Source: an uncultured Bacteroidales bacterium
GTDB taxonomy: Bacteria > Bacteroidota > Bacteroidia > Bacteroidales > P3
DNA: 64,000 bases
Assembly (NCBI GenBank): GCA_900316515.1
Contig: ONDE01000005.1
Coordinates: 1-64,000 of the forward strand
Direction of reading: 5' to 3'
Below are positions 47,484-55,776 of this stretch, piece by piece. The position numbers and the translations under genes were made by a program. Within the stretch, counting starts at the first letter, position 1; each line of letters starts with the position of its first letter. The notes beneath the pieces are model-generated. The model was not told the origin of the DNA and made no database searches. It saw only the letters and a program-made list of their open reading frames with translations.

Positions 47484-48818
47484 TCAGCGCATTATCACAT
47501 CCAGCGCGTCGTCGCTGCAGCGGGCTTCAAGCCACTGCTCCAGACGTTGGCGGTCGGCGGTTGAGAGGGAGGTACCCCGCTTCAGCGATACCATGGCCAC
47601 GGTGCCGCCGCCTATGCGACCAACAGCTATGCTCTCCACCTGCGGGAACAGCGGTGCCACCTCGGCTGCAAGGTGCACAGTGAGGGTGTCGTATTGCGAA
47701 TAGTTCTCCAGCTGGTGCTCCAATTCGGCCACCTGGGCGTTGAGGCGCCGCGTGGCGGCGTCGGACGACGAGACGATGTTGTTTATCTGGCGCGACAAGG
47801 CCTCGACACTCTCGGCGTCACTGCCCTGTATCACCGTCAGGCCATAGCCCTTCAACCCATAGTCGGCCATGCGTCCGCGGGCACTGGCAATCTCGGCATC
47901 GGTGATGGTACGCCCAACGGCCACCACACGCAGCGTGTCGTGCTCGGCAGCGGCGGAGAGTATCTGTGTGCCGCTCTGCGCCAGCTCGCGTTCCATGAAG
48001 TGGTGTATATTGCGTTCCATAACGTTGGCCTTTACGATATTCACAGTCATTATTGCCGCCGGTATCATGGTGACGACAACCACTATCCACACCAGTCGAC
48101 GGCCGCGCTTCGCCAACTCGGGTTTGAGGTTGGAATAGGAATGGAAGCGCAGCAACTTGACACCAAAGAATGTCGAAATAGCTATGAAGACAGTGTTGAT
48201 GAAAAAGAGGTAGAAAGCGCCGAAGAAATAGCTCCACTGCGCCGTGGCCAAGCCATAGCCAGCGGTGCACAGCGGCGGCATGAGGGCAGTGGCTATGGCC
48301 ACGCCGGGAATCACCTGCCCTTTGCTCTTGGTGGTCAGCGCCAGCACACCGGCGGCACCGCCGCAGAAGGCTATCAGCACGTCGTAGAGCGTCGGCGAGG
48401 TGCGTGCCAGCAGCTCGCTACGCGCCTCGCTGATGGGCGAAAGCAGGAAATAGACCGTTGCCGTCAGCACAGATATCAGCGTCGCCACGCCGTAGTTCTT
48501 CAGCGCACGCCGCAGCAAGTCGTAGTCGCCTATACCCACCGAGAGACCCATGCCGATAATCGGGCCCATCAACGGCGAGATTAGCATGGCGCCGATAATC
48601 ACCGCCGTCGAGTTCACATTCAAGCCCAGCGAGGCAATGAGGATGGCAAATATCAAGATCCACAGGTTGGTGCCGCGGAACACCACGCCCGCGCTCACCT
48701 GCTCTATCACCTGCCGCTCGTCCTCCCTGTCGGCCATCAGATTGAAATACCGGCCGACAATCCGCAAAACACGCATTACGATACCTTTCATATAAATAGA
48801 TAACGGCGACCTTGGCAA
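47484..48818 (-). CDS. DUF389 (TIGR00341-like) membrane protein
   Basis: 444 residues from ATG 48818; ATGs at 48791 (MKGIVM) and 48776 are also possible starts. The DUF389 core (about 40-250) has six to seven membrane segments: LWILIFAILIASLGLNVNST, AVIIGAMLISPLMGPIIGMG, LISVLTATVYFLLSPI, IPGVAIATALMPPLCTAGYG, FGAFYLFFINTVFIAISTFF, LVWIVVVVTMIPAAIMTVNI. The C-terminal soluble part (about 275-444) contains a coiled-coil stretch. Function unknown. Single gene. Confidence 0.92.
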   Translation of the reverse strand: MPRSPLSIYMKGIVMRVLRIVGRYFNLMADREDERQVIEQVSAGVVFRGTNLWILIFAILIASLGLNVNSTAVIIGAMLISPLMGPIIGMGLSVGIGDYDLLRRALKNYGVATLISVLTATVYFLLSPISEARSELLARTSPTLYDVLIAFCGGAAGVLALTTKSKGQVIPGVAIATALMPPLCTAGYGLATAQWSYFFGAFYLFFINTVFIAISTFFGVKLLRFHSYSNLKPELAKRGRRLVWIVVVVTMIPAAIMTVNIVKANVMERNIHHFMERELAQSGTQILSAAAEHDTLRVVAVGRTITDAEIASARGRMADYGLKGYGLTVIQGSDAESVEALSRQINNIVSSSDAATRRLNAQVAELEHQLENYSQYDTLTVHLAAEVAPLFPQVESIAVGRIGGGTVAMVSLKRGTSLSTADRQRLEQWLEARCSDDALDVIMR

Positions 48819-49305
48819 TTTATTATAAACATGGGCTTGAAATCACACCAAACGACCCGACAAAAAAACATGGATTTTTCGTAGCAAACGGCACCAGCTC
48901 ATTTAACTTAAAAACCGTTAAATCAAACCTTCTTTTCAGCCTCAAAGCTTACTTTGGAAATCAAGTTGTTACAGCGATATTTTCGCATATAACTCTCTGT
49001 ATCAGTGTTATCTAGCCGACAAATAAACATGTAACTGCCTATGACACAGCACACTCTCTTTACCCTCTCTTACTATAAGCTATACATTCCCCTTATGCTC
49101 ATTTACTCGAGTAGGAGATGTTAAATTTAACATTTGGTCGATATAATTCTAATTCTACTTTTATATGTCAGCTCACACCCTGTCATACCCCTGGCTGACC
49201 CCGACTTGTTGCCAACACTCGGCACCGCCCTGCAAAAATAAATTTGCACGGTTTGAAAATAGTTCGTACTTTTGCATCCTGAAAACACAACAATTTAAAG
49301 TACAA
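48819..49305. other. Intergenic region, promoter only
   Basis: No gene is supported over 487 bases. An open frame from 48812 to 49015 lacks any codon bias or start signal and begins inside the opposite gene. A palindrome GTTAAATTTAAC lies near 49120-49131. The only clear signal is the promoter at 49243-49274. Confidence 0.6.
49243..49274 (+). promoter_or_regulatory. Bacteroidota promoter for the outer-membrane protein gene
   Basis: TTTG (49243-49246), 20 bases, TACTTTTG (49267-49274). Transcription should start near 49281, 25 bases before the ATG at 49306. Confidence 0.75.
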
Positions 49306-49797
49306 ATGAATAAACAAAGGAAACGAATAACTAGAATAGCGGCAATCATTCTGTTTATGGTTCCCATGATTGCCACGGCACAGAAAACCGAGGACACTCC
49401 GGCAACGAACTACACCAGGGGCAAAGGGTTCTTCGTTCGCCCCGAGTTTTGCAACGGCCTACTTGCAAATGTTGGCTACCAGCTAAACCCATATGTACAA
49501 TTATCAGGGAATATCGGTGCTGCATTGGGCAATGAGAACAGCCCCATAGCCTTGGTTGCAACCGTAGGCATCCGCACGTATTTTTCGGACACCCCCTGGA
49601 CTGCGTTTTTCGACTACCATGCCGGTTCGGAATATGACATGAAATATTTGGTTTTTAGACAGACCGTCAATGTCGGCGCAAGCTACAAGGATTTGGATTT
49701 CGGCGCCGGTATAATATGGGGAACCGACGGCTATGTTTCAGGGATGGGACTGTCGCTAACCATAGGATATAATTTCCGCTTCTACAAACACAAATAG
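49306..49797 (+). CDS. Putative outer-membrane beta-barrel protein
   Basis: 163 residues. The frame is open from 49165, but the promoter lies inside that extension, so the start is ATG 49306 (MNKQRKRITRIAAIILFMVP), which gives a signal peptide ending near IATAQ. The mature part alternates strands with aromatic ends (FFVRPEFCNGLLANVGYQL, YVQLSGNIGAALG, ALVATVGIRTYFS, VGASYKDLDFGAGIIWG, SLTIGYNFRFYKHK), typical of a small eight-stranded barrel. Function unknown; single gene. Confidence 0.75.
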   Translation: MNKQRKRITRIAAIILFMVPMIATAQKTEDTPATNYTRGKGFFVRPEFCNGLLANVGYQLNPYVQLSGNIGAALGNENSPIALVATVGIRTYFSDTPWTAFFDYHAGSEYDMKYLVFRQTVNVGASYKDLDFGAGIIWGTDGYVSGMGLSLTIGYNFRFYKHK

Positions 49798-49884
49798 AAT
49801 TAATAGTCAGGGTAGAACCCCGATTTCACCTGTTGTCGCGCGAGAATTGTAAAAATATTGTGCGACGAATTAAAGATTTTTTCT

Positions 49885-49892
49885 TATATTTG
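49885..49892 (+). promoter_or_regulatory. -7 element of the phosphate butyryltransferase gene
   Basis: TATATTTG followed by CAACC, 48 bases before ATG 49941. The -33 region has no clean TTTG at 19-20 bases. Confidence 0.6.
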
Positions 49893-49940
49893 CAACCAGC
49901 AAATAACAATTGTATTATCAACAACAAATTAATTATCAAT

Positions 49941-50849
49941 ATGATTACAAAACTTGACGACCTGCTTGAGCTGGTCAAATCGAAAGGTAAGAAACGTTTG
50001 GTGGCAGCCTATGCCAACGACAGCCACACCATCGCCGCCGTCAGCGCCGCTATCGACCGCGGTATCGTCGAAGCCACCCTCGTGGGCGACATCGAGACCA
50101 TCAAGAAGGTCTGCGCCGAAGAAGGCATCGACCCCAACAAGTTCGAACTCGTCCAGGAGGCCAACGACAACAAGGCCGGCGCCCTGGCTGTGAAGCTCAT
50201 CAACGAGGGTAAAGGCGACTTCCTCATGAAAGGCCTCCTCTCCACCGACAAGTACATGCGCGCCATCCTCAACAAGGAAAGCGGCCTCATGCCCGGCAAG
50301 AAGAACGACATGCTGACCCACATGGCCGTCATGGAAGTCCCCGCCTACCACAAACTCCTCATCTGCTCCGACATGGCCATCATCCCCGCCCCCGACTTCA
50401 AGCAGAAACAGGCCATCATGAACTTCGAGATCGCCGTCGCCAAGAGCCTCGAGAACCCCAAACCCAAAGTGGCTGTCCTCGCCGCCACCGAGCAGGTCTC
50501 CACTGGCATGCTCGCCTGCGCCGAAGGTGCATGGCTCGGCATGATGAGCCAGCGCGGCCAGATCCCCGGCGCCATCGTCGACGGTCCCCTGAGCCTCGAC
50601 TGCGCCATCGACAAAGAGAGCGCACAGACCAAAAAGCTCACCAGCGAAGTGGCCGGCGACGCCGACTGCCTGCTGTTCCCCAACATCGAGGCCGGCAACA
50701 TCTTCTACAAGGCTTGCACCAAGTTCGCCAAAGCCGAACTCGCCTGCATGGTCATGGGTGCCCGCGTCCCCTGCGTCCTCACCAGCCGTGGCGACAGCGC
50801 CAAGACCAAACTGTACAGCATCGCCCTGGCTGCCCTGCAGTGCAAATAA
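49941..50849 (+). CDS. ptb: Phosphate butyryltransferase
   Basis: 302 residues from ATG 49941; the frame is open from 49833, but the -7 element at 49885 makes the later start right and it fits the family length of about 300. The enzyme exchanges CoA for phosphate on butyryl-CoA (or a branched or related acyl-CoA), giving acyl phosphate for ATP formation. Typical segments: LVAAYANDSHTIAAVSAA, GDFLMKGLLSTDKYMRAIL, LTHMAVMEVPAYHKLLICSD, PDFKQKQAIMNFEIAVAKSL, GAIVDGPLSLDCAIDKESA, LLFPNIEAGNIFYKA. No butyrate kinase gene follows, so the partner must be elsewhere. Confidence 0.9.
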   Translation: MITKLDDLLELVKSKGKKRLVAAYANDSHTIAAVSAAIDRGIVEATLVGDIETIKKVCAEEGIDPNKFELVQEANDNKAGALAVKLINEGKGDFLMKGLLSTDKYMRAILNKESGLMPGKKNDMLTHMAVMEVPAYHKLLICSDMAIIPAPDFKQKQAIMNFEIAVAKSLENPKPKVAVLAATEQVSTGMLACAEGAWLGMMSQRGQIPGAIVDGPLSLDCAIDKESAQTKKLTSEVAGDADCLLFPNIEAGNIFYKACTKFAKAELACMVMGARVPCVLTSRGDSAKTKLYSIALAALQCK

Positions 50850-50850
50850 T

Positions 50851-50926
50851 TAATTGAAAATTGAAAGTTGAAAATTGAAAATTGGCTGACACGACAAGTA
50901 TCGACCAGTTTTCAATTTTCAACTTT
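50851..50926. repeat. Hairpin of TTGAAAA 7-bp units after ptb
   Basis: Left: TAATTGA, AAATTGA, AAGTTGA, AAATTGA, AAATTGG. Right: TTTTCAA, TTTTCAA, CTTT. The inner arms 50864-50885 and 50905-50926 pair at 21 of 22 positions around a 19-base loop. No long T-run follows. It may act as terminator of ptb but is built like the other tandem-arm hairpins. Confidence 0.85.
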
Positions 50927-50952
50927 TTATAATTTGCCATACCACAATTTCC

Positions 50953-51303
50953 ATGGACCAATACTTTGAAGGATTGAACAACATAGCCATCACGGTGTGC
51001 GACGCCGATGGCTTTGTGCTCGACATGAACCAGCATAGTGCCGACGTGAACAGCCACGGCAAGAAGATTGTCGGCTACAACCTCATGAACTGCCACCCCG
51101 AGCCCGCCAAGACGAAACTTAAAGGCCTGCTCGAGCACCAACAACTTAACGCCTACACCATCGAGAAAACTCTGGCCGACGGCAGCAAGGTGAAGAAACT
51201 CATCTACCAGACCCCCTGGTACAAGGACAACGGCGAGTTCGGCGGCCTCATCGAGTACTCCATCGAGATACCCTTCGAGATGCCCCACTTCATAAGAAGT
51301 TAG
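50953..51303 (+). CDS. Small PAS-domain protein
   Basis: 116 residues, a single PAS-like domain: FEGLNNIAITVCDADGFVLD (strands 1-2), NQHSADVNSHGKKIVGYNLM (helices), then EKTLADGSKVKKLIYQTPWY and FGGLIEYSIEIPFE as the last strands. No output domain, so it would act by binding a ligand or partner. Short PAS-only proteins of this type are seen in anaerobes; ligand unknown. It lies 100 bases after ptb, behind the TTGAAAA hairpin. Confidence 0.75.
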   Translation: MDQYFEGLNNIAITVCDADGFVLDMNQHSADVNSHGKKIVGYNLMNCHPEPAKTKLKGLLEHQQLNAYTIEKTLADGSKVKKLIYQTPWYKDNGEFGGLIEYSIEIPFEMPHFIRS

Positions 51304-51320
51304 AAATTAATTGTCGACAG

Positions 51321-53867
51321 ATGAAAGAGTTTTTGAAAATATTATTCTGCGTCAGCATTATTTTCAATTTTCAATTTTCAATTTTCAATTCAGCGCAGGC
51401 TCAGCAGGGCACCGTCAAAGGCCGCGTCATCGACGCCAAGACCGGCGAGAATGTCGAATACGCCACCGTCGCCCTCCTCAACCCACAGGACTCGACCCTC
51501 AAAGGCGGCACCGTGACCGAGAGCAACGGCACCTTCAGCCTCAAAGCCCCCTACGGCACCTACCTGCTGCGCATCACATACATAGGCTACAAGCCCTATA
51601 TTCATTCAAGCCGCATAATCCTCAGCGATAAGCAGAGCAACGTCAATGTTGGCAGGGTGCAGATAAAAGCCTCGGCCACGACGATGGAGGCACTGGAAGT
51701 GAGCGCCGAGCGCAGCATGGTGGAATACCAGCTGGACAAGCGCGTGGTGAATGTGGACAAAAACCTGGTCACTGGCGGCGGCACGGCCACCGATGTGCTG
51801 GAGAACGTGCCCAGCGTGGCTATCGACAACGACGGCAACGTGACGCTGCGCGGCTCGACGAACGTCAAGATACTGGTCAACGGACGTCCCAGCGAGCTTA
51901 TCTCGAGCGACCTAGAGTCACTCCTCGAGCAAATTCCGGCCTCGACAATAGAGAACGTGGAGGTTATCACCAATCCCTCGGCAAAATACGACCCCGAGGG
52001 CATGAGCGGCATCATCAACATCAAGCTCAAGGACCGTACCGCCGGCGCCCTGGGCCTCAACGGTGTGGTGAACGCCAACTTCGGCTTCGCACCGCCTTTC
52101 GTCATCCCCGACCCGCTGCCTAAATTCACGCCTACGGCCATGGGCAGCATCAACCTCAACTACACCACAGAAAAATACAACATCACCTTCAGCGCCGACG
52201 GCGGACAGAGGATTCGTATCGGGCGCTCAGAGAGCGACATCTACCGTCACAACCACTCGCTCAACTCGCATGACAGCCTGCGGTCGTACAACCTCACGCC
52301 ATTCCACATGGGCAGCGCCAAGCTGGGCTTCGAATACTACATAGACACCACAAGCTCTATCATCGCAGGCTACCAGATACACTACGGCGAGCACATACGC
52401 AACATCAACGTCTACAGCACCGACCTCCTCACCGACGGGCTGTACAACTACCACCAGATCGACAGCAACTTCAACAATCATACCAACCACTCATTCAACC
52501 TCGGCTACATCAAGCGCTTCTCGCGCCCCGAGCAGCAGCTCAATATCGACCTCACCTATAGCCGCCGCTTCAGTATCGGCGACGGCAACCAGCGCCAGAT
52601 GTACGACGACCCCACCGCCAACCACGAACGCTACTACCTGCGCAACTCGGTGCGCGACAACAACGGCCACGCCATCAATATCCTAATCAACTACTGCCAC
52701 CCCTTCAGCAAAAGCCTCAAGCTCGAGACAGGCTACGAGGGCCGCATGCAGTTCACCGACCAGGACTACAAATACTACATGACCACCGACAGCACGCCGC
52801 GCACGCTCGACAACCACTCGTCGATGCACTACATCTACAACCAGCATGTGCACGCCGCCTACGTCACCCTCGGCTGGAAAGCCACCGAGAAACTGTCGGC
52901 ACAGGCAGGTCTCCGCGGCGAATACGCCACCGTTAACGGCGAGGACGAAGCCCACGCAGGCACGCCCGTGAGCAAGGCCTACCCCGCCCTCTACCCCACC
53001 CTGCACGCCAGCTACCAGATCCGCAAGGACGAAAGCATCCAGCTTAGCTACAGCCGCCGCGTGCGCCGCCCGGGCATGCGCGACCTGCACCCCTACATCG
53101 ATGTCCGTCAGGGTATGGAGATGAGCTTCGGCAACCCCAACATCGACCCCGAGTTCACCAACGCCATCGAACTGAGCTACAGCCTCGGATTCAAGAACAC
53201 CAACCTCTTCGCCTCGGCCTACTTCCGCCAGACCGACAGCATGATGACCCGCTACGGCTTCGTCTGGGACGCCACCAGCGTCTCCCGCTACTCGCCCTGG
53301 ATGACCTATAACCCCGAGTACGACGGCTACTGGGCAAGCACCTGGCAGAACCTCAGCCGCGGCATCAATTTCGGCTTCGAGTTCATCATCGACCAGCAGA
53401 TTACCAAGTGGTGGAAGCTCAACGTCAGCCTCAACGCCTACGACAGTTACATCGAGGGCACCGACCTCCTCGACAACACCAGTAGCCACATGTTCCGCGT
53501 CGACGGCAAACTGAACTCCTACATGAACCTGCCCAACGACTGGACGGTGCAGCTCAGCGGCCAGTACCGCTCGCCCTTCGAAGACCTGCAGACAACCATG
53601 CAAGCCTCCTTCTGGATGGATATGGCAGTGAAGAAAGACGTGCTCAACCGTCGCGGCACCGTCACCCTGCGCGTGGCCGACATATTGTGCACAGCCGGCT
53701 GGGGCCACTCGACCCACAACAGCCAGCTAGACCGCGAATTCCGCGCCCGCCGCATTTCGCCGTTCTTCACCATCGGTTTCTCGTATAAGATCAACAACGG
53801 CCTGAAAGCCACACGGAAGCAGGTGGACGACTTGGACGACGGCAATCTAAACCAAAATGACTATTGA
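51321..53867 (+). CDS. TonB-dependent-receptor-like outer-membrane protein (carboxypeptidase-regulatory and barrel domains)
   Basis: 848 residues. The signal peptide (1-27, IIFNFQFSIFNSAQAQ) is partly coded by four TTTTCAA repeats. Next a carboxypeptidase-regulatory-like domain (about 29-115: TVKGRVIDAKTGENVEYATV), a plug domain (about 125-240: VVNVDKNLVTGGGTATDVLE, VTLRGSTNVKILVNGRPSEL, GMSGIINIKLKD) and a C-terminal 22-stranded-type barrel with RVRRPGMRDLHPYIDVRQGM. This is the OMP beta-barrel 3 group of Bacteroidota receptors, likely taking up or binding a large substrate. No SusD partner follows. It overlaps the HsdR-N-like gene by 11 bases. Confidence 0.88.
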   Translation: MKEFLKILFCVSIIFNFQFSIFNSAQAQQGTVKGRVIDAKTGENVEYATVALLNPQDSTLKGGTVTESNGTFSLKAPYGTYLLRITYIGYKPYIHSSRIILSDKQSNVNVGRVQIKASATTMEALEVSAERSMVEYQLDKRVVNVDKNLVTGGGTATDVLENVPSVAIDNDGNVTLRGSTNVKILVNGRPSELISSDLESLLEQIPASTIENVEVITNPSAKYDPEGMSGIINIKLKDRTAGALGLNGVVNANFGFAPPFVIPDPLPKFTPTAMGSINLNYTTEKYNITFSADGGQRIRIGRSESDIYRHNHSLNSHDSLRSYNLTPFHMGSAKLGFEYYIDTTSSIIAGYQIHYGEHIRNINVYSTDLLTDGLYNYHQIDSNFNNHTNHSFNLGYIKRFSRPEQQLNIDLTYSRRFSIGDGNQRQMYDDPTANHERYYLRNSVRDNNGHAINILINYCHPFSKSLKLETGYEGRMQFTDQDYKYYMTTDSTPRTLDNHSSMHYIYNQHVHAAYVTLGWKATEKLSAQAGLRGEYATVNGEDEAHAGTPVSKAYPALYPTLHASYQIRKDESIQLSYSRRVRRPGMRDLHPYIDVRQGMEMSFGNPNIDPEFTNAIELSYSLGFKNTNLFASAYFRQTDSMMTRYGFVWDATSVSRYSPWMTYNPEYDGYWASTWQNLSRGINFGFEFIIDQQITKWWKLNVSLNAYDSYIEGTDLLDNTSSHMFRVDGKLNSYMNLPNDWTVQLSGQYRSPFEDLQTTMQASFWMDMAVKKDVLNRRGTVTLRVADILCTAGWGHSTHNSQLDREFRARRISPFFTIGFSYKINNGLKATRKQVDDLDDGNLNQNDY
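51361..51390. repeat. Four exact TTTTCAA units inside a signal peptide
   Basis: TTTTCAA repeated four times plus TT, period 7. It codes for IFNFQFSIFNS in the hydrophobic core of the receptor signal peptide, so gain or loss of three units would change its length by seven residues and other changes would shift the frame. Confidence 0.9.
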
Positions 53868-54288
53868 TGTACGAGAACAGCCCGACGGACGGCGCGAGGT
53901 GCTCGACCCTGTCCGCCGCCGGTGGGTTGCGCTGACTCCCGAAGAGGAGGTGCGTCAGTTGACCATCCAGATGCTCAATTCCCACTACGGATACCCACTC
54001 GAACTGATGCAGGTGGAAGGTGCCATTACCCTCAACGGAATGACACGCCGCTGCGACATCGTGGTATACGACACCTCGGGCATGCCACAGATGATAGTGG
54101 AATGCAAAAAACCTGAGGTGAGCCTCACCCAAAAGGTATGCGACCAAGCATGCCGCTACAACACGGTGCTGAAAGTGCCATACCTACTGTTAACCAATGG
54201 ACACCAGATGGTTATGGTGGCCGTCAACGCAACAGAAGGTTCTTTGTCGCAACTTCCCGACATACCGGCATATCATAAAAAAAGTTAA
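53857..54288 (+). CDS. Stand-alone type I restriction HsdR N-terminal-like (PD-(D/E)XK) protein
   Basis: 143 residues. Pattern of the HSDR_N_2 domain: LTPEEEVRQLTIQMLNSHYG, then Asp67 in RRCDIVVYD and Glu82-x-Lys84 in MIVECKKPEV, followed by QACRYNTVLKVPYLLLTNG. The motif set equals a PD-(D/E)XK nuclease, but the motor and other restriction subunits are absent. Such short proteins are common in Bacteroidota and have no known role. It overlaps the receptor gene by 11 bases and precedes a sigma factor gene by 38. Confidence 0.88.
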   Translation: MTIDVREQPDGRREVLDPVRRRWVALTPEEEVRQLTIQMLNSHYGYPLELMQVEGAITLNGMTRRCDIVVYDTSGMPQMIVECKKPEVSLTQKVCDQACRYNTVLKVPYLLLTNGHQMVMVAVNATEGSLSQLPDIPAYHKKS

Positions 54289-54326
54289 AAAGTGAACACT
54301 TTTCGGCACCTCGTCGTCATATATAT

Positions 54327-54815
54327 ATGATAAAGGCGGAAATACGTCAACTGTTGGTAGACCACTATCTGGATTTCTACACATTGGCTTATTCCATGCT
54401 TGCCAATAGCGACGATGCTCGCGATACTGTGCAGGAGGCGCTGACACGCACACTGGCGAAAGGACGTATCGATGACCCGATGAACTACTGCTACCAAACA
54501 GTGCGGAATGTAGCCATCGACACAATGCGTTACCGCAGCCGCATAGTACCTTTGGACGAGAACATGGACGTCGGACAAGAAGAACAAGATGATACTGACA
54601 GCTATGCACGCCTGCTCAACCTAGCCGCCCACCTGCGCGACAAACTGCCCTCCGCGCTACGGGCACTGGTAACACTTCACTACGAAAAGGGCATCGGCTA
54701 CGGCGAGCTGGCAAATTTGACAGGCATGAGCCGCATGACCATACGCCGCCGACTGAAAGAAGCCCAGGCAAAGATGCACTATGAACTGAAAAAAGAAATG
54801 GAGGAAACGATATGA
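54327..54815 (+). CDS. ECF-type RNA polymerase sigma factor
   Basis: 162 residues. Sigma region 2 (about 8-75: FYTLAYSMLANSDDARDTVQ, EALTRTLAKG, RNVAIDTMRYRSR) and region 4 (about 103-155: LPSALRALVTLHYEKGIGYG, ELANLTGMSRMTIRRRLKEA). It directs polymerase to a small set of promoters under control of the membrane protein coded next, whose gene overlaps by 4 bases (ATGA). The helix-turn-helix has the two typical segments. The gene is the second ECF unit in the window. Confidence 0.92.
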   Translation: MIKAEIRQLLVDHYLDFYTLAYSMLANSDDARDTVQEALTRTLAKGRIDDPMNYCYQTVRNVAIDTMRYRSRIVPLDENMDVGQEEQDDTDSYARLLNLAAHLRDKLPSALRALVTLHYEKGIGYGELANLTGMSRMTIRRRLKEAQAKMHYELKKEMEETI

Positions 54816-55318
54816 AACAAGACAGCATTCAACAACTGCTGGCCAAACGACAGGCAGGCACGCTGACCGACAGCGAGCTGGAAGAGTTGAACCGACTGAC
54901 CCACAAAGACGAGGTCGTGGCTGCCGCCGAACAGGCCGCCGCGGGTATCGTGCGGCGCCGCCGCCTGATAGTCTCGTCGGTAGCGCTGGTGGCTGTGGCC
55001 GTTGGCACATTAGGTATCACCATGCTAATCCCCAAGAATGAGGTACCACTTGTGGCGCAGCAACAACCTGCACCGCAACCTGTCGTCGTCGAAGAGCCCC
55101 CGCAAGCCGTCGAGACTACTGCCACACCAGTGACCACAAAACCTGCTGCCACACCAAGACCCTCTGTCACCACAACGCCTGCCGTCGCCAATGACCAACC
55201 AGCAAAGAGCATGCCGGAGGCTGTAGTATCCAAACATTCTGACCCTGCTGTGATGTGCAACAACCAATGCGAGGCCGACTCGGTTATCAACGACATATGG
55301 AAATTCCTTACGGCATGA
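54812..55318 (+). CDS. Putative anti-sigma factor, single-pass membrane protein
   Basis: 168 residues. The cytoplasmic part (about 1-48: IQQLLAKRQAGTLTDSELEE) is followed by one membrane segment (about 54-71: LIVSSVALVAVAVGTLGITM) and a Pro/Thr/Ala-rich periplasmic linker with PAPQPVVVEEPPQAVE. Order and ATGA overlap with the sigma gene, and the next gene's ATGA overlap, support a role as anti-sigma factor. No zinc-binding motif. The stalk may span the wall or be proteolysed on signalling; this is inference. Confidence 0.68.
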   Translation: MKQDSIQQLLAKRQAGTLTDSELEELNRLTHKDEVVAAAEQAAAGIVRRRRLIVSSVALVAVAVGTLGITMLIPKNEVPLVAQQQPAPQPVVVEEPPQAVETTATPVTTKPAATPRPSVTTTPAVANDQPAKSMPEAVVSKHSDPAVMCNNQCEADSVINDIWKFLTA

Positions 55319-55776
55319 AACGACTGACAATACTTCTGCTCCTCATCTCAGCCCTCTCCGCTGCAGCGCAGACCGAGCTGTACAATCGCTATGCATCGCA
55401 GCCCAGCGTCAAAGTGGCGTCGGTTACGGGGTTTGCCATCGACAGCACCTCGCAGGTCGACGTTACCGTGATTGCCGCCGAGGACGAGCAGGGATGGACC
55501 TGGATGAAACACGAATTCGGCATCGCCGACCTCAGTGCCGAACAGCAACAAGGTTTGCGCGAGGGTAACGACGTGGTGCTCTTCGCTCGTCGCAACCGCA
55601 GTAACCCCGGGCTAAGCGCACCCGTTGTTGGCGAACGCATCGACATAGCCGCCAGTTGCTACATGGGCATCTCTTACCTGAGTCGCGCCGTATACGTTTT
55701 CTGCGCCGACACTGAGGAGGAATACGACGCTGTCGTCACCCGTCTAATAAAGAAAATAATGCATAACTCAAGATAG
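55315..55776 (+). CDS. Secreted protein of the sigma operon
   Basis: 153 residues from ATG 55315 (an ATGA overlap with the anti-sigma gene; an upstream open frame is ignored). Signal peptide MKRLTILLLLISALSAAAQ. The mature part has ELYNRYASQPSVKVASVTGF and VLFARRNRSNP, recalling the DUF4252-type proteins found with ECF factors in Bacteroidota, but I cannot name the family with certainty. It ends convergently with birA, overlapping it by 9 bases inside a small hairpin. Confidence 0.7.
   Translation: MKRLTILLLLISALSAAAQTELYNRYASQPSVKVASVTGFAIDSTSQVDVTVIAAEDEQGWTWMKHEFGIADLSAEQQQGLREGNDVVLFARRNRSNPGLSAPVVGERIDIAASCYMGISYLSRAVYVFCADTEEEYDAVVTRLIKKIMHNSR

Noticed and set aside
48812-49015. 67-codon frame upstream of the outer-membrane protein gene
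   Set aside because: It begins inside the opposite DUF389 gene and shows no promoter, codon bias or motif.
49165-49305. Longer N-terminus for the outer-membrane protein at 49306
   Set aside because: The promoter with TTTG and TACTTTTG lies inside this stretch, and the shorter start gives a normal signal peptide.
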